NCBI RefSeq assembly: GCF_019857225.1
Contig: NZ_JAFJSY010000065.1
Location: 1 to 36,829 of the forward strand
Origin: Streptomyces plumbidurans
GTDB lineage: Bacteria > Actinomycetota > Actinomycetes > Streptomycetales > Streptomycetaceae
Direction of reading: 5' to 3'
DNA length: 36,829 bases
In this document: one piece after another, positions 7,192 to 15,601 of the stretch
How the letters are laid out: each line of letters starts with the position of its first letter
Numbering within the stretch: the stretch's first letter is position 1
Made by a program: the position numbers and the translations under genes
Notes under the pieces: generated by a model
Told to the model about the DNA's origin: nothing
The model's input: the letters and a program-made list of their open reading frames with translations, nothing else
The model's database searches: none

Positions 7192-9171
7192 ATGAGCTTT
7201 GACGGGCGGGACGGTTCGCCGGGCGACGGTGACGCGGAGGCCGACGGCCCGCCGCAGGTGCCGAGTCAGGGCGGCCGAGCAGGCACGCCGCGGGGCGGTG
7301 ACCCCGCGGAGACCGTCATTCCCCCGCAAGGCGGCGTGCCCATCGAATCCGTCGGACCCTTCGAACCCGTGGGGCCCGTCGACTCGGTGGGCCCCGGCGA
7401 CTCCGCGGAGGGCGTCGTCCCGGCGCAGCGCGACCGGCACGAGGACGGGGTGCTGCCCCCGCCGAGGGACATGCCGCCGTCCGACGCCGATCTGATCGTG
7501 CGGATGCGTTCGGGCGACGACACCGCGTACGAGGAGCTGTACCGGCGCCACGCGGACGCCGTGCGCCGGTACGCCCGTACCTGCTGCCGTGACGCCCACA
7601 CCGCGGACGACCTCACGGCCGAGGTCTTCGCCCGCATGCTCCAGGCGGTGCGCGGCGGGCACGGCCCCGAACACGCCGTACGCGCCTACCTGCTCACCAG
7701 CATCCGGCGCGTGGCCGCGAACTGGACCAAGTCCGCCAGGCGCGAGCAACTGGTCGACGACTTCGCGCTGTTCGCCGCGCAGTCCGCACGCTCCTCCGAG
7801 GTCGCCGACGACGACACGCTCGACCTCGGCGCCGATGTGCGCGCGATGCACGAGGCCGAGCAGTCCATGGCCATGCAGGCCTTCAGATCGCTGCCGGAAC
7901 GCTGGCAGGCCGTGCTGTGGCACACCGAGGTCGAGGACGAGTCGCCCAGCGAGGTCGCCACGCTCTTCGGGCTGGACGCCAACGGCACGCGCGTGCTCGC
8001 CAGCCGCGCCCGCGAGGGCCTCAAGCAGGCCTACCTCCAGGCCCATGTCAGCGCCTCGCTCGCGAGCGACGAGGAGTGCGCCCGCCATGCCGACCGGCTC
8101 GGCGCCTACGCCCGCGGCGGCCTGCGCACACGGGCCGAGCGGGGGCTGCGCAAGCACCTGGAGGAGTGCGCCAAGTGCCGGCTGGCCGCGGGCCAGATCA
8201 AGGAAGTCGCCGGCGGTATCCCCGCGGTCGTGCCGGTCGCGGTCATCGGCTGGTTCGGCGCCGCCGGGTACGCCAAGGTCGCCGCGCTCATCGCCGGTGG
8301 CACCGGAGCCGGTGCGGCGGGCGCGGCGGGAGCGGCCGCGGCGGCGAGCGGCGGCTCGTCAGGGAGTACGGGCGCCGGTGGCGCGGCGGCCTCCGAGGGG
8401 CTGGGCGCGCCCGTGAAGGTCGGCCTCGCCGCCACCGCGGTCGCCGTCGCGGCGGGCGTGGCACTGGCCCTCGCGCTGTCCGGCAGCCACGCCCCCGCCA
8501 AGAAGGAGGACGCCAAACCGCCCGTCTCCGTACCGTCCGTGCGCCCCAACCCGTCGACGCCCACGCCCGAGAAGAAGAGCCCCGAGCCGAAGCCACCCGT
8601 CGTACCGGCGAAGGCCCCCGAGCCCACACCGACCCCGACCCCCACGCCGACTCCCAAGCCGAAGCCCACCCCCACACCGACGCCCGCTCCCGACCCGAAG
8701 CCCACCCCCACGCCGACCCCGACTCCCCCGCCCCCTCCCGCCGTCTACCAGTGGAGCGAGCTGGCGTACGACGTCAGCGGCGACGGCACCAGGCCCGAGA
8801 TGCGGCTCGGCGAGAGCAGCTGGGTCTGGCAGCGGTACGGCATGTCGATCGGCGGCACGCAGTACGCGCACGGCGTCACCGTGCACGGCGACTCCTCCGT
8901 GACCATCGACCTCAACCGCACCTGCACCGCCTACGACGCCATGGTCGGCGTCGACGACATGACCCTGGGGCTCGGCAAGGTCTCCTTCTCCGTCTACGCC
9001 GACGGCGTCCCGCTGTGGCGGTCCGGGCCGGTACGCGGCGGAGAGTCGGCGGTCCCGGTGCATGTGAACCTCGCCGGCCACCACACCGTACGGCTGGCGG
9101 TCCGCCCGGACAGCAGCTTCGACAGCCTGACGGTCGCGGACTGGGCCGAGTCGAAGTTCACCTGCTCATAG
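7192..9171 (+). CDS. Membrane-anchored ECF sigma factor with anti-sigma and NPCBM-like domains
   Basis: The protein (659 residues) is far longer than a normal ECF sigma factor. Order: low-complexity N terminus (1-95); sigma region 2 (about 96-160, with DDLTAEVFARML); sigma region 4 (about 225-285, EVATLFGLDANGTRVLASRA); a zinc-binding anti-sigma motif HLEECAKC (Hx3Cx2C, about 320-330); two hydrophobic stretches (about 345-370 and 405-425); a Pro/Thr/Lys linker; and a C-terminal domain (about 515-659) whose motifs YDVSGDG, YAHGVTVHG and YDAMVGVDD match NPCBM carbohydrate-binding domains. Sigma and anti-sigma are thus one polypeptide, with the last domain predicted outside the cell. Release would need proteolysis or a conformational switch. 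Start ATG 7192 is chosen; TTG 7162 is possible. Confidence 0.87.
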   Translation: MSFDGRDGSPGDGDAEADGPPQVPSQGGRAGTPRGGDPAETVIPPQGGVPIESVGPFEPVGPVDSVGPGDSAEGVVPAQRDRHEDGVLPPPRDMPPSDADLIVRMRSGDDTAYEELYRRHADAVRRYARTCCRDAHTADDLTAEVFARMLQAVRGGHGPEHAVRAYLLTSIRRVAANWTKSARREQLVDDFALFAAQSARSSEVADDDTLDLGADVRAMHEAEQSMAMQAFRSLPERWQAVLWHTEVEDESPSEVATLFGLDANGTRVLASRAREGLKQAYLQAHVSASLASDEECARHADRLGAYARGGLRTRAERGLRKHLEECAKCRLAAGQIKEVAGGIPAVVPVAVIGWFGAAGYAKVAALIAGGTGAGAAGAAGAAAAASGGSSGSTGAGGAAASEGLGAPVKVGLAATAVAVAAGVALALALSGSHAPAKKEDAKPPVSVPSVRPNPSTPTPEKKSPEPKPPVVPAKAPEPTPTPTPTPTPKPKPTPTPTPAPDPKPTPTPTPTPPPPPAVYQWSELAYDVSGDGTRPEMRLGESSWVWQRYGMSIGGTQYAHGVTVHGDSSVTIDLNRTCTAYDAMVGVDDMTLGLGKVSFSVYADGVPLWRSGPVRGGESAVPVHVNLAGHHTVRLAVRPDSSFDSLTVADWAESKFTCS

Positions 9172-9245
9172 GCCGGGTGCGGCTGCTCACAGGCCGGGTG
9201 CGGCTGCTCATAGGCCGGGTGCGGCTGCTGGTAGGCCGGTTCACG
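9162..9245. repeat. 21-bp tandem repeat, four units, across a stop codon
   Basis: Units start at 9162, 9183, 9204 and 9225, with consensus CTGCTCATAGGCCGGGTGCGG. Units 1 and 3 are identical; unit 2 differs by one base and unit 4 is diverged. The first unit contains the TAG stop of the sigma gene (9169-9171), and the last overlaps the final codons of the convergent SARP gene. The period is exactly seven codons. Confidence 0.9.
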
Positions 9246-12200
9246 GGCGCTGTCCGGCCGGGTGCCTGCGCATGGCCTCGTCGAGTTCGGCGAGGACGTC
9301 CCCAACGGTGAAGAGGGCGCCCCGGGCGACCTCGGCGGCGCACTTCTCGGTGCTCAGCGCGGCGCGGGCCGCGTTCTCGACGCGCTCGGCCTCGGCCCGC
9401 TCCGGCATGGGGCGCGGTGTGCCGTCGCGCAGCTGCTCCGCGGCGGCGAGCAGGCGGAGCACGCACGGGTGCTCGCCGAGATCGGAGAGCAGAATCGCCG
9501 TGTAGTCCACGAGAGCCGCTGTGATGACGTCGGCGCACCGGAGGTCCACCGCCTCGCGGATGGTGCGCACCAGTTTCGGCAGGCCGCGTACCGGGCCGGT
9601 CTCGGCGACCGTCACCCTGGCCTCGATCGCGCTCAGCATCACCCTGAACTGGGGCGGCGGCGTGCCGCGTCCGGTCTCCACGCGGGCCGCGTCGACCATC
9701 TCCCGCGCGCGGAGGGTGTCCTTCACGTCCAGCGCCATCTGGGCGCGCATCAGCAGCAGGAACGCCCGAGTGTCCGGCACCCCGTAGCGCTCGCCGGCCG
9801 TGGCGGCGTCGTCGAGCCCGCGCAGGGCGGCCGCACGGTCGCCCGCGCGGTAGGCGATCTCGGCCAGCCGGGCCACCAGGAACGGCGTCTCGGCGTACGC
9901 GCCCACCTCGTAGGCGAGCCGCAGCGCCTCCTCGTACTCGCCCTTGGCCTCGTCCAGGCGGCTTCGGGCCATCGCCGCCTCGCCGGCCGCGCTGCACACC
10001 TGGGCGCGCATCCAGCGGTCGCCGACGCGCCGGCTCACCACCCTGAGCTCGGCCAGGTCCTCGTCGATGCCCTTCATGCCGCCCGCCGAGTCGACGGCCA
10101 TGTGCGTGCGGAACATCAGGGCCACGCCGATCGCCCACTCATCGCCGTACTCGCGGCAGTTGGCGACGGTCTCGTCCAGGGCGTCACGGGCGTCGGCCGG
10201 GCTGCCCAGGACGAGCGTGGCCAGCGGCCAGGCGATGCCCGGGAGCCGGGCCGCCTGCGGACCGCCCCGCCCGAAGTGGTCCCGCAGCCGGGTGACGTAC
10301 TCACGCGGCCGGTCCGCCAGAGTCCCGTCCATGCGCTCGGTGTCCGACCTCAGGAAGAGGTGCAGCATCCGCAGATTCATCCGGAGGGTGTGCTGCGGGT
10401 GGTCCACCTCACCGCGCGGGGCGGCCAGGAAGCACTCCATGGGGTCGGTGGGGTCGACGGCGGCTACGGGGGCTACGGGCTTTGCGGCGTCCACCGCGTC
10501 CACGCCGTCCACGGCGTCCACGGCGTCCACGGCGTCCACGGCGTCCACGGCGTCCACGGCGTCCACGGCGTCCAGCGCTGCGCCCAGGCGCAGGGTGCGG
10601 TCCAGCCAGTCGATGCACTCCTGGCGGTAGTTGCGCAGCCAGCAGAACCAGCCCATGTTCAGGGCGAGGGAGTCGGCCTCCTCCTCGGCGCCGTCGGCGA
10701 GGGCGCGGTGGAGGGCGGCGCGGATGTTGTCCAGCTCGGTCTCCAGGCGGGAGATCCAGGGGAGTTGGTCCGCGGAGCGCAGCAGCGGCTCGGCCTTCTC
10801 CACCAGGGCGCGCACCCACGCGCGGTGCCTGCGCTCGGCCTCGGCGCGCAGTTCGGGGACCTCGGCGGCGCGCTCCGTGGCGTACTCGTGGATGGTCTCC
10901 AGCATGCGGTACCGCATACCGCCGCCGCAGTCCTCGTCCGGGGTGGCCACGATCAGGGACTTGTCCACGAGCGCACCGACGAGGTCGGCCGCGGGACCCG
11001 TGCACACGGCCTCCGCCGCCGTGAGGTCCCAGCCGCCGGCGAAGACGGAGACCTCGCGCAGCACCGTGCGCTCGCGCTCGTCGAGCAGGTCCCAGGACCA
11101 GTCGACGACCGCGCGCAGGGTCTGCTGGCGGGGCAGGACCGTACGGCTGCCGGAGGTGAGCAGCCGGAAGCGGTCGTCGAGCCGGTCCGCGATCTGCCGG
11201 GGGGTGAGCAGCCTCAGCCGGGCCGCGGCCAGCTCGATGGCGAGCGGCAGCCCGTCCAGGCGGCGGCAGATCTCGTCCACCGCCTCCCCGTCGCGGAGCA
11301 CTGCGGCCGCGTCGGGACGGACGGCCGATGCGCGCTCCTCGAAGAGGCGGCGCGCCTGGTCGGGGACGAGCGGTTCGACCGGGCGCACCGATTCGCCGGG
11401 GACGCCCAGCGGTTCACGGCTGGTGGCGAGGATCGTGAGTCCCGGGCAGCGGGTGAGCAGCGTCTCGGCGAGGGTGGCCGCCGCTTCGATGACATGTTCG
11501 CAGTTGTCAAGGATCAGGAGCTCGCTGCGCGCGGCGCAGTGCTCGACGAGCAGGGCGACCGGGTCGTCCTGCGGGGCCGTCAGCTCGGTGGTCATCAGCA
11601 CGGTCTCGCGCAGACCGAGCGCACTGACCACCGCGCCCGGCACCGCTTCCGGCCGGTCGAGCGGCGCCAGCTCGACCAGCCACGCCTGCGGAAGCCCGGC
11701 GGCGGCCTCCTCGGCGAGGCGGGTCTTTCCGGAGCCGCCGGGGCCGGTGAGCGTGACGAGTCGTGCCCTGTGCAATTCGGAACGGATGGCGTCCAGCTCG
11801 GGTTCCCGGCCCACGAAAGAGGTAAGTCGGCGACGGAGGTTGCCGGTTCGGGCCGGCGGCTCGGGAGGCGTGGTGGGGAATTCGGCAGGCGCGGTGGGGG
11901 ATTCGGGAGTGGCGTATGTGGCGTCTGTGGCGTCTGTGGCGTCCGGCGAGGTGAGCAGTTCCGTGTGCAGGGCGCGCAGTTGGGGGCCCGGGTCGGCGCC
12001 CAGCTCATCGGCAAGGGCGCGGCGGGCCGTCTCGTACGCGGCGAGGGCGTCGGCCGTGCGGCCCGTGTCGCGCAGGGCGCGGATGAGGAGGGCGCGCAGC
12101 AGTTCGTCGTACGGGTGCGCCTCGGTGAGTTCCTGCAGGTGCGCTACGACGGCCTGGGCGCGGCCGAGGCGCAGGTCCGCGTCGATGCGGGCGCGGGTCG

Positions 12201-12660
12201 CCTCCAGGTGCAGGGCGGCCGGGCGGGTGGCGGCGACGGCATCGGGGAGGTCGGCGAGGGCGGGGCCGCGGTACAGGGCGAGCGCCTCGGACAGCGTGGC
12301 CGCGGCGGTGTGCGGGTCGCCCTGGTCCAGTTCCGTCGTGCCCTGCCGGACCAGCCGTTCGAAGACGAACAGGTCCACGTCGTCCTCGGCCGCTTCGAGG
12401 CGGTAGCCGCCGGGGGCGGAGGTGATCGTGTCCTTGCCCAGGGCGCGGCGCAGGCGGCCGATGAGGGCCTGGAGGGCGGCGGGGGCGTCGTGCGGCGGGG
12501 TGTCCGACCAGACCTCGTCGATGAGGGTGTCGGGAGTGGTGACGCGGCCGGGGCGCAGGGCCAGGGCGGTCAGGAGGGTGCGGAGGCGGGGGCCGGGAAT
12601 GGGTACGGCGGTGCCGTGGTCGTCCTCGGCCTGGGTGACGCCCAGGATTTTGTACCGCAC
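9241..12660 (-). CDS. SARP/AfsR-type regulator with BTAD, NB-ARC and TPR-like domains
   Basis: This 1139-residue regulator begins with a short OmpR-type winged DNA-binding domain (about 1-90, LRTLLTALALRPGRVTTPDT), then a bacterial transcriptional activator domain (about 95-245). A Pro/Thr linker holds a small DAT repeat. The NTPase domain follows, with Walker A LTGPGGSGKTRLAEE (about 300-315), Walker B-like ELLILDNCEHV and LPLAIELAAARLRLL. The C-terminal half is helical and TPR-like. The large SARPs regulate antibiotic clusters or, like AfsR, act globally. GTG 12660 starts directly at the DNA-binding domain. A run of DAV repeats near residues 695-725 comes from a 9-bp DNA repeat. No biosynthetic cluster lies next to it, so a global or distant target is likely. 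Confidence 0.87.
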   Translation of the reverse strand: MRYKILGVTQAEDDHGTAVPIPGPRLRTLLTALALRPGRVTTPDTLIDEVWSDTPPHDAPAALQALIGRLRRALGKDTITSAPGGYRLEAAEDDVDLFVFERLVRQGTTELDQGDPHTAAATLSEALALYRGPALADLPDAVAATRPAALHLEATRARIDADLRLGRAQAVVAHLQELTEAHPYDELLRALLIRALRDTGRTADALAAYETARRALADELGADPGPQLRALHTELLTSPDATDATDATYATPESPTAPAEFPTTPPEPPARTGNLRRRLTSFVGREPELDAIRSELHRARLVTLTGPGGSGKTRLAEEAAAGLPQAWLVELAPLDRPEAVPGAVVSALGLRETVLMTTELTAPQDDPVALLVEHCAARSELLILDNCEHVIEAAATLAETLLTRCPGLTILATSREPLGVPGESVRPVEPLVPDQARRLFEERASAVRPDAAAVLRDGEAVDEICRRLDGLPLAIELAAARLRLLTPRQIADRLDDRFRLLTSGSRTVLPRQQTLRAVVDWSWDLLDERERTVLREVSVFAGGWDLTAAEAVCTGPAADLVGALVDKSLIVATPDEDCGGGMRYRMLETIHEYATERAAEVPELRAEAERRHRAWVRALVEKAEPLLRSADQLPWISRLETELDNIRAALHRALADGAEEEADSLALNMGWFCWLRNYRQECIDWLDRTLRLGAALDAVDAVDAVDAVDAVDAVDAVDGVDAVDAAKPVAPVAAVDPTDPMECFLAAPRGEVDHPQHTLRMNLRMLHLFLRSDTERMDGTLADRPREYVTRLRDHFGRGGPQAARLPGIAWPLATLVLGSPADARDALDETVANCREYGDEWAIGVALMFRTHMAVDSAGGMKGIDEDLAELRVVSRRVGDRWMRAQVCSAAGEAAMARSRLDEAKGEYEEALRLAYEVGAYAETPFLVARLAEIAYRAGDRAAALRGLDDAATAGERYGVPDTRAFLLLMRAQMALDVKDTLRAREMVDAARVETGRGTPPPQFRVMLSAIEARVTVAETGPVRGLPKLVRTIREAVDLRCADVITAALVDYTAILLSDLGEHPCVLRLLAAAEQLRDGTPRPMPERAEAERVENAARAALSTEKCAAEVARGALFTVGDVLAELDEAMRRHPAGQRP
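10487..10575. repeat. 9-bp coding minisatellite (DAV repeat)
   Basis: About ten copies of CGTCCACGG (plus strand) run inside the SARP gene and encode consecutive Asp-Ala-Val triplets, one changed to Asp-Gly-Val. Several central copies are identical at the DNA level, so copy number can change in frame by slippage. The array lies in the TPR-like half, between helices, where a length change may be tolerated. Confidence 0.92.
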
Positions 12661-12819
12661 CGGGTCATTGTCGCCGGGGCGCCTGTGGGTGGCACGGGGT
12701 TTTGCCGCGGCGGGCGTTTCCGCCCCCGCCGCACCTCGAAGCGACCCGGGCGTCAATGGCCGAGCGACCCAGTCCTCCGATCAGGCGACCCCCGCTCCCC
12801 AGGCAACCCCTCTGCCCGC

Positions 12820-14919
12820 TCAGACGACCCCCGCTCCCCCTCCGGAAGCCAGCGCCCCCCTCTGGGGGTTGATTCCCGCCGGTACCGCCCGTTGGCGGGC
12901 CGGGGTGCCGGTCCAGCAGGTGCCGCGGCGGGCCAGGAGGCGCCGTAGCCACAGTTCGAGGGAGACCAGGTCGGCGAGGCCGTCCAGGGGGAGGGGTTCG
13001 CCGGCTGCGGCGGCACGGACCGCCTTGCGGACGACGCGGGCCTCCACCAGGCCCGCCTCCGCGAGCAGCGGGGTGCCGAACAGGCTCATCAGGGAGTCGG
13101 CGGCCACGCGCAGGCCGGTGCGGGCCGCCACCGCCGCCGAGGCGTGGGAGGTGGCGCCCCAGCCCGGCGGGAGGTCGCTGACTCCGGCGCCCTCCAGGAC
13201 CGTGCGCAGGATGGTGGCGCGCGCTCCGGGCTGGACGCGCAGGGCCTCGGGGAGGGCCCGGCACGCGCGTACCACCTGGTTGTCGAGGAAGGGGGCGTGC
13301 AGGCGCTGGGAGCGGACCTCGGCCGCCTGCTCCAGGATGCGCAGTTCCGCCGCCTGGCGGGTGAGGGCCGCACGCGCGCGGTAGTCGCCGGGATGCTGGC
13401 CGGGGCCCACGCCGGAGCGGCCCGTCGCCGTCTGCAGGCGAACCGATACTTCAGCCAGGGCTTCGCCGGTCAGCCAGCGTGCGGCCGGTCCGGGTCTGGC
13501 CCAGGCGAGGGCGGCGAGGGACGCCCCCACGGCGCCCTTGGGCTCGTCGAAGCGGCGCTGGAGCAGCCGGTCGGCGAGCGCCTCCAGGCCCGCGCGGTAC
13601 GGGGTGCGGGAGAGCCGGCGGGCCGCGCCGTACACGCGCGCGGGGACCATCACCGAACCGTCCGCCCTGGCGAGTGCGGCCACGGGGCGGACGAGATGGC
13701 GGCGTTTGCGGTCCATGAGGAGGTCTGCCAGCCGCGCTGGATGCGCGTCCAGCACCTGGCGGGCGCCGTAGCCGGTGAAGTGGTCCGCGCTGCCCGACGC
13801 CAGCCGTGCCCGGTGCCGGGCGGCCGTCACCAGGCACTGGCCCGGCTCGTCCGTCAGCGGGCCGTCGAGCTCGGCGTACGGCAGTGCCTCCTCGCCGCCG
13901 GTCACCACCACGTGGTGCAGGCGCGGGTTGGCCGCCAGGGATCCCGCCCGCTGCACTTCGGCCTCCCGGCCGCCGACCGCCAGGTCGTTGAAGGTGACCG
14001 CCAGCAGGCGCTCCCCCGCGCCCGTGCCGTGGCCCAGGACCGTGCCCGGCATTCCGGGCAGACCGGCGGCGAGCAGGGCGAGGGTGCCCGAGGCGGGGCC
14101 GCCGGAGAGGTCGGCGCCGATGCCCGCGACCGGCATCCCGCGCGCGGCGCGCCGCTCCGCGGGACCCATGCCGGGCACGGGGCCCGGGTCGATGTCGGTA
14201 CCGGGAACGTGCCGGGGCGCCGACAGACGCGCGCGTACCGCCTCCACCAGGGCGTCGCGCACCGCGTCGACCGCGCTGTCCGGATCGGCGGTGGGCGCCG
14301 CCACGGCGAGGGAGGCGACGGGCTCGTAGCCGGCGATCTCGCGTGCTCCGGCGCGCAGGATCAGTGCGTGCCCGGGCGGGACGCGCCGCACGCCGTCGTA
14401 CGGCGTGGAGTCGTGCAGCGCGGCCGGCACATCGGGGGCGGCCAGGAGCGCGGCGAGGTGACCGAAGTCGAGGTTGGCCTCGATGAGGTCGGCGAGGGGC
14501 AGGGCGGCGGTCGCGTAGGCGGTGCCGCCGGCCCAGGGGGTGTAGAAGACGGGGCGTGCGCCCGCGAGGTCGCCGCAGACGGTGACCCTGCGGCCGACCT
14601 GGACGATGGCGGTGTAGCTGCCGGGCCACGCCGTCAGATGCCGAAGTGCCCCTCCGCGCGCGGCGAACAGCCCGACCCGCAGCTGTTCGTCGGAGGCCGC
14701 GCAGGTGCCCAGGACGGCGATCCGGGTCTGGGCGTCGGCCCTGACGACGCGCACCTCGTCGGGGCGCCAGTCGCCGACCGCCCAGAGCGGATCGGGGTCG
14801 CCCCACAGGAGTTGGGAGCCCACCGGGTGCACTGTCTCGCCGTCGTGTCCGGTGGCCCCCGCCGATCCCAACGCGGAAGCCCCCACTGCGGTGCTGCTCC
14901 ACCCCACCAACCACCGCAT
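12820..14919 (-). CDS. Asparagine-synthase-like protein, probably altered active sites
   Basis: The product is 699 residues. The N-terminal half resembles a class II glutamine amidotransferase fold (YDGVRRVPPGHALILRAG near the domain end), but the protein starts Met-Arg-Trp rather than Met-Cys, so the glutaminase nucleophile is absent. The second half has asparagine-synthase features, yet the pyrophosphate loop reads LSGGPASG instead of the usual SGGxDS, losing the Asp. APFLDNQVV (cf. the common PFLD motif) is retained. Start ATG 14919 has GGAGG upstream. Relatives include lasso-peptide cyclases and beta-lactam synthetases, but no precursor or partner protein is nearby. It may be a regulatory or repurposed member. 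Domain identity is good; activity is doubtful. Confidence 0.78.
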   Translation of the reverse strand: MRWLVGWSSTAVGASALGSAGATGHDGETVHPVGSQLLWGDPDPLWAVGDWRPDEVRVVRADAQTRIAVLGTCAASDEQLRVGLFAARGGALRHLTAWPGSYTAIVQVGRRVTVCGDLAGARPVFYTPWAGGTAYATAALPLADLIEANLDFGHLAALLAAPDVPAALHDSTPYDGVRRVPPGHALILRAGAREIAGYEPVASLAVAAPTADPDSAVDAVRDALVEAVRARLSAPRHVPGTDIDPGPVPGMGPAERRAARGMPVAGIGADLSGGPASGTLALLAAGLPGMPGTVLGHGTGAGERLLAVTFNDLAVGGREAEVQRAGSLAANPRLHHVVVTGGEEALPYAELDGPLTDEPGQCLVTAARHRARLASGSADHFTGYGARQVLDAHPARLADLLMDRKRRHLVRPVAALARADGSVMVPARVYGAARRLSRTPYRAGLEALADRLLQRRFDEPKGAVGASLAALAWARPGPAARWLTGEALAEVSVRLQTATGRSGVGPGQHPGDYRARAALTRQAAELRILEQAAEVRSQRLHAPFLDNQVVRACRALPEALRVQPGARATILRTVLEGAGVSDLPPGWGATSHASAAVAARTGLRVAADSLMSLFGTPLLAEAGLVEARVVRKAVRAAAAGEPLPLDGLADLVSLELWLRRLLARRGTCWTGTPARQRAVPAGINPQRGALASGGGAGVV

Positions 14920-15601
14920 CGACGCCTCCACAGGCTGTGGACACCAGTGCACCGTACGAACTGGTTCCCCATGCTGCCATGAAGGGCGCACGCCGGAGGG
15001 GCTGTGGGCCTGCTTGCGATTCCTCGAATGCGCCGTGGCGCTCACCCGTGCGGGGAGACGAACGCCCGTACTGAACAAGGACTCTGCGACGCGAATGCGC
15101 CCCCGAAACGCTCCCCGAAAACGCCGTACGCGCCCTCAAGTGCAAAGGTAGAAGCGGTATTTGCGCGCAGAACACGGGGTCGATTTTCAGCCAAATCCCG
15201 GATGGAAGGACAGGCGTGACCACGCTCCGTACAGGCTCTGCGCAGCGCATCGTGCGCGCGCAGCCCGGGAGACGGAGTTCGCCCCCCGGGCCCGTCCGCC
15301 GCCCGCGGGGATTGTGGCGGCGGTGTCCCCCAGCCCACTGGATCCAGTACAGCGGGCCGACCCACGCACCATCCATGGAAGCGCTCCCGGGGTGGCCGGA
15401 GAAGAGCGCACGGACGGGCGCACGGCCACACACCAGGAGCACGCTGCAACTGCGCGTATCGGGCCCGTACTTCCGTACGGAATACAATCCCGCCATCCGG
15501 AAGTATGCCCCTTAACGCTTGGGATGCGGCGAACTACGCTGGGTTTACGAATGCCGCGTGGTTATGCCAGCGCGGCAGCCGTCTGTGTCGAGGGGTGGCG
15601 C
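14920..15601. other. Divergent intergenic region, no gene seen
   Basis: These 682 bp lie between two divergent genes. I see no convincing protein or RNA gene. The part nearest the NsdA-like gene contains a perfect palindrome (15471-15482) and relatively A/T-rich stretches suited to promoters. A long untranslated leader on either side is possible. Confidence 0.45.
15471..15482. promoter_or_regulatory. Perfect 12-bp palindrome upstream of the NsdA-like gene
   Basis: TTCCGTACGGAA is its own reverse complement and lies 119 bp before the NsdA-like start. A further CGGAAGT lies at about 15499-15505. It looks like an operator for a dimeric regulator, though I cannot name the protein. Confidence 0.4.

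Noticed and set aside
6571..8157. A long minus-strand frame across the TetR/sigma spacer
   Set aside because: It runs opposite two well-supported genes, and its content is complement-derived Gly/Arg/Pro sequence.
10487..10575. CRISPR or regulatory repeat array
   Set aside because: Nine-base units without spacers, in frame inside a coding sequence.
9262..12948. A 1228-residue frame on the plus strand opposite the SARP gene
   Set aside because: It is the complement of a gene with clear domains; its sequence is low-complexity Gly/Val/Arg with no family features.
12820..14919. Lasso-peptide cyclase of a RiPP cluster
   Set aside because: No leader-peptide-binding protein, protease or precursor is adjacent, and the catalytic loop Asp is missing.
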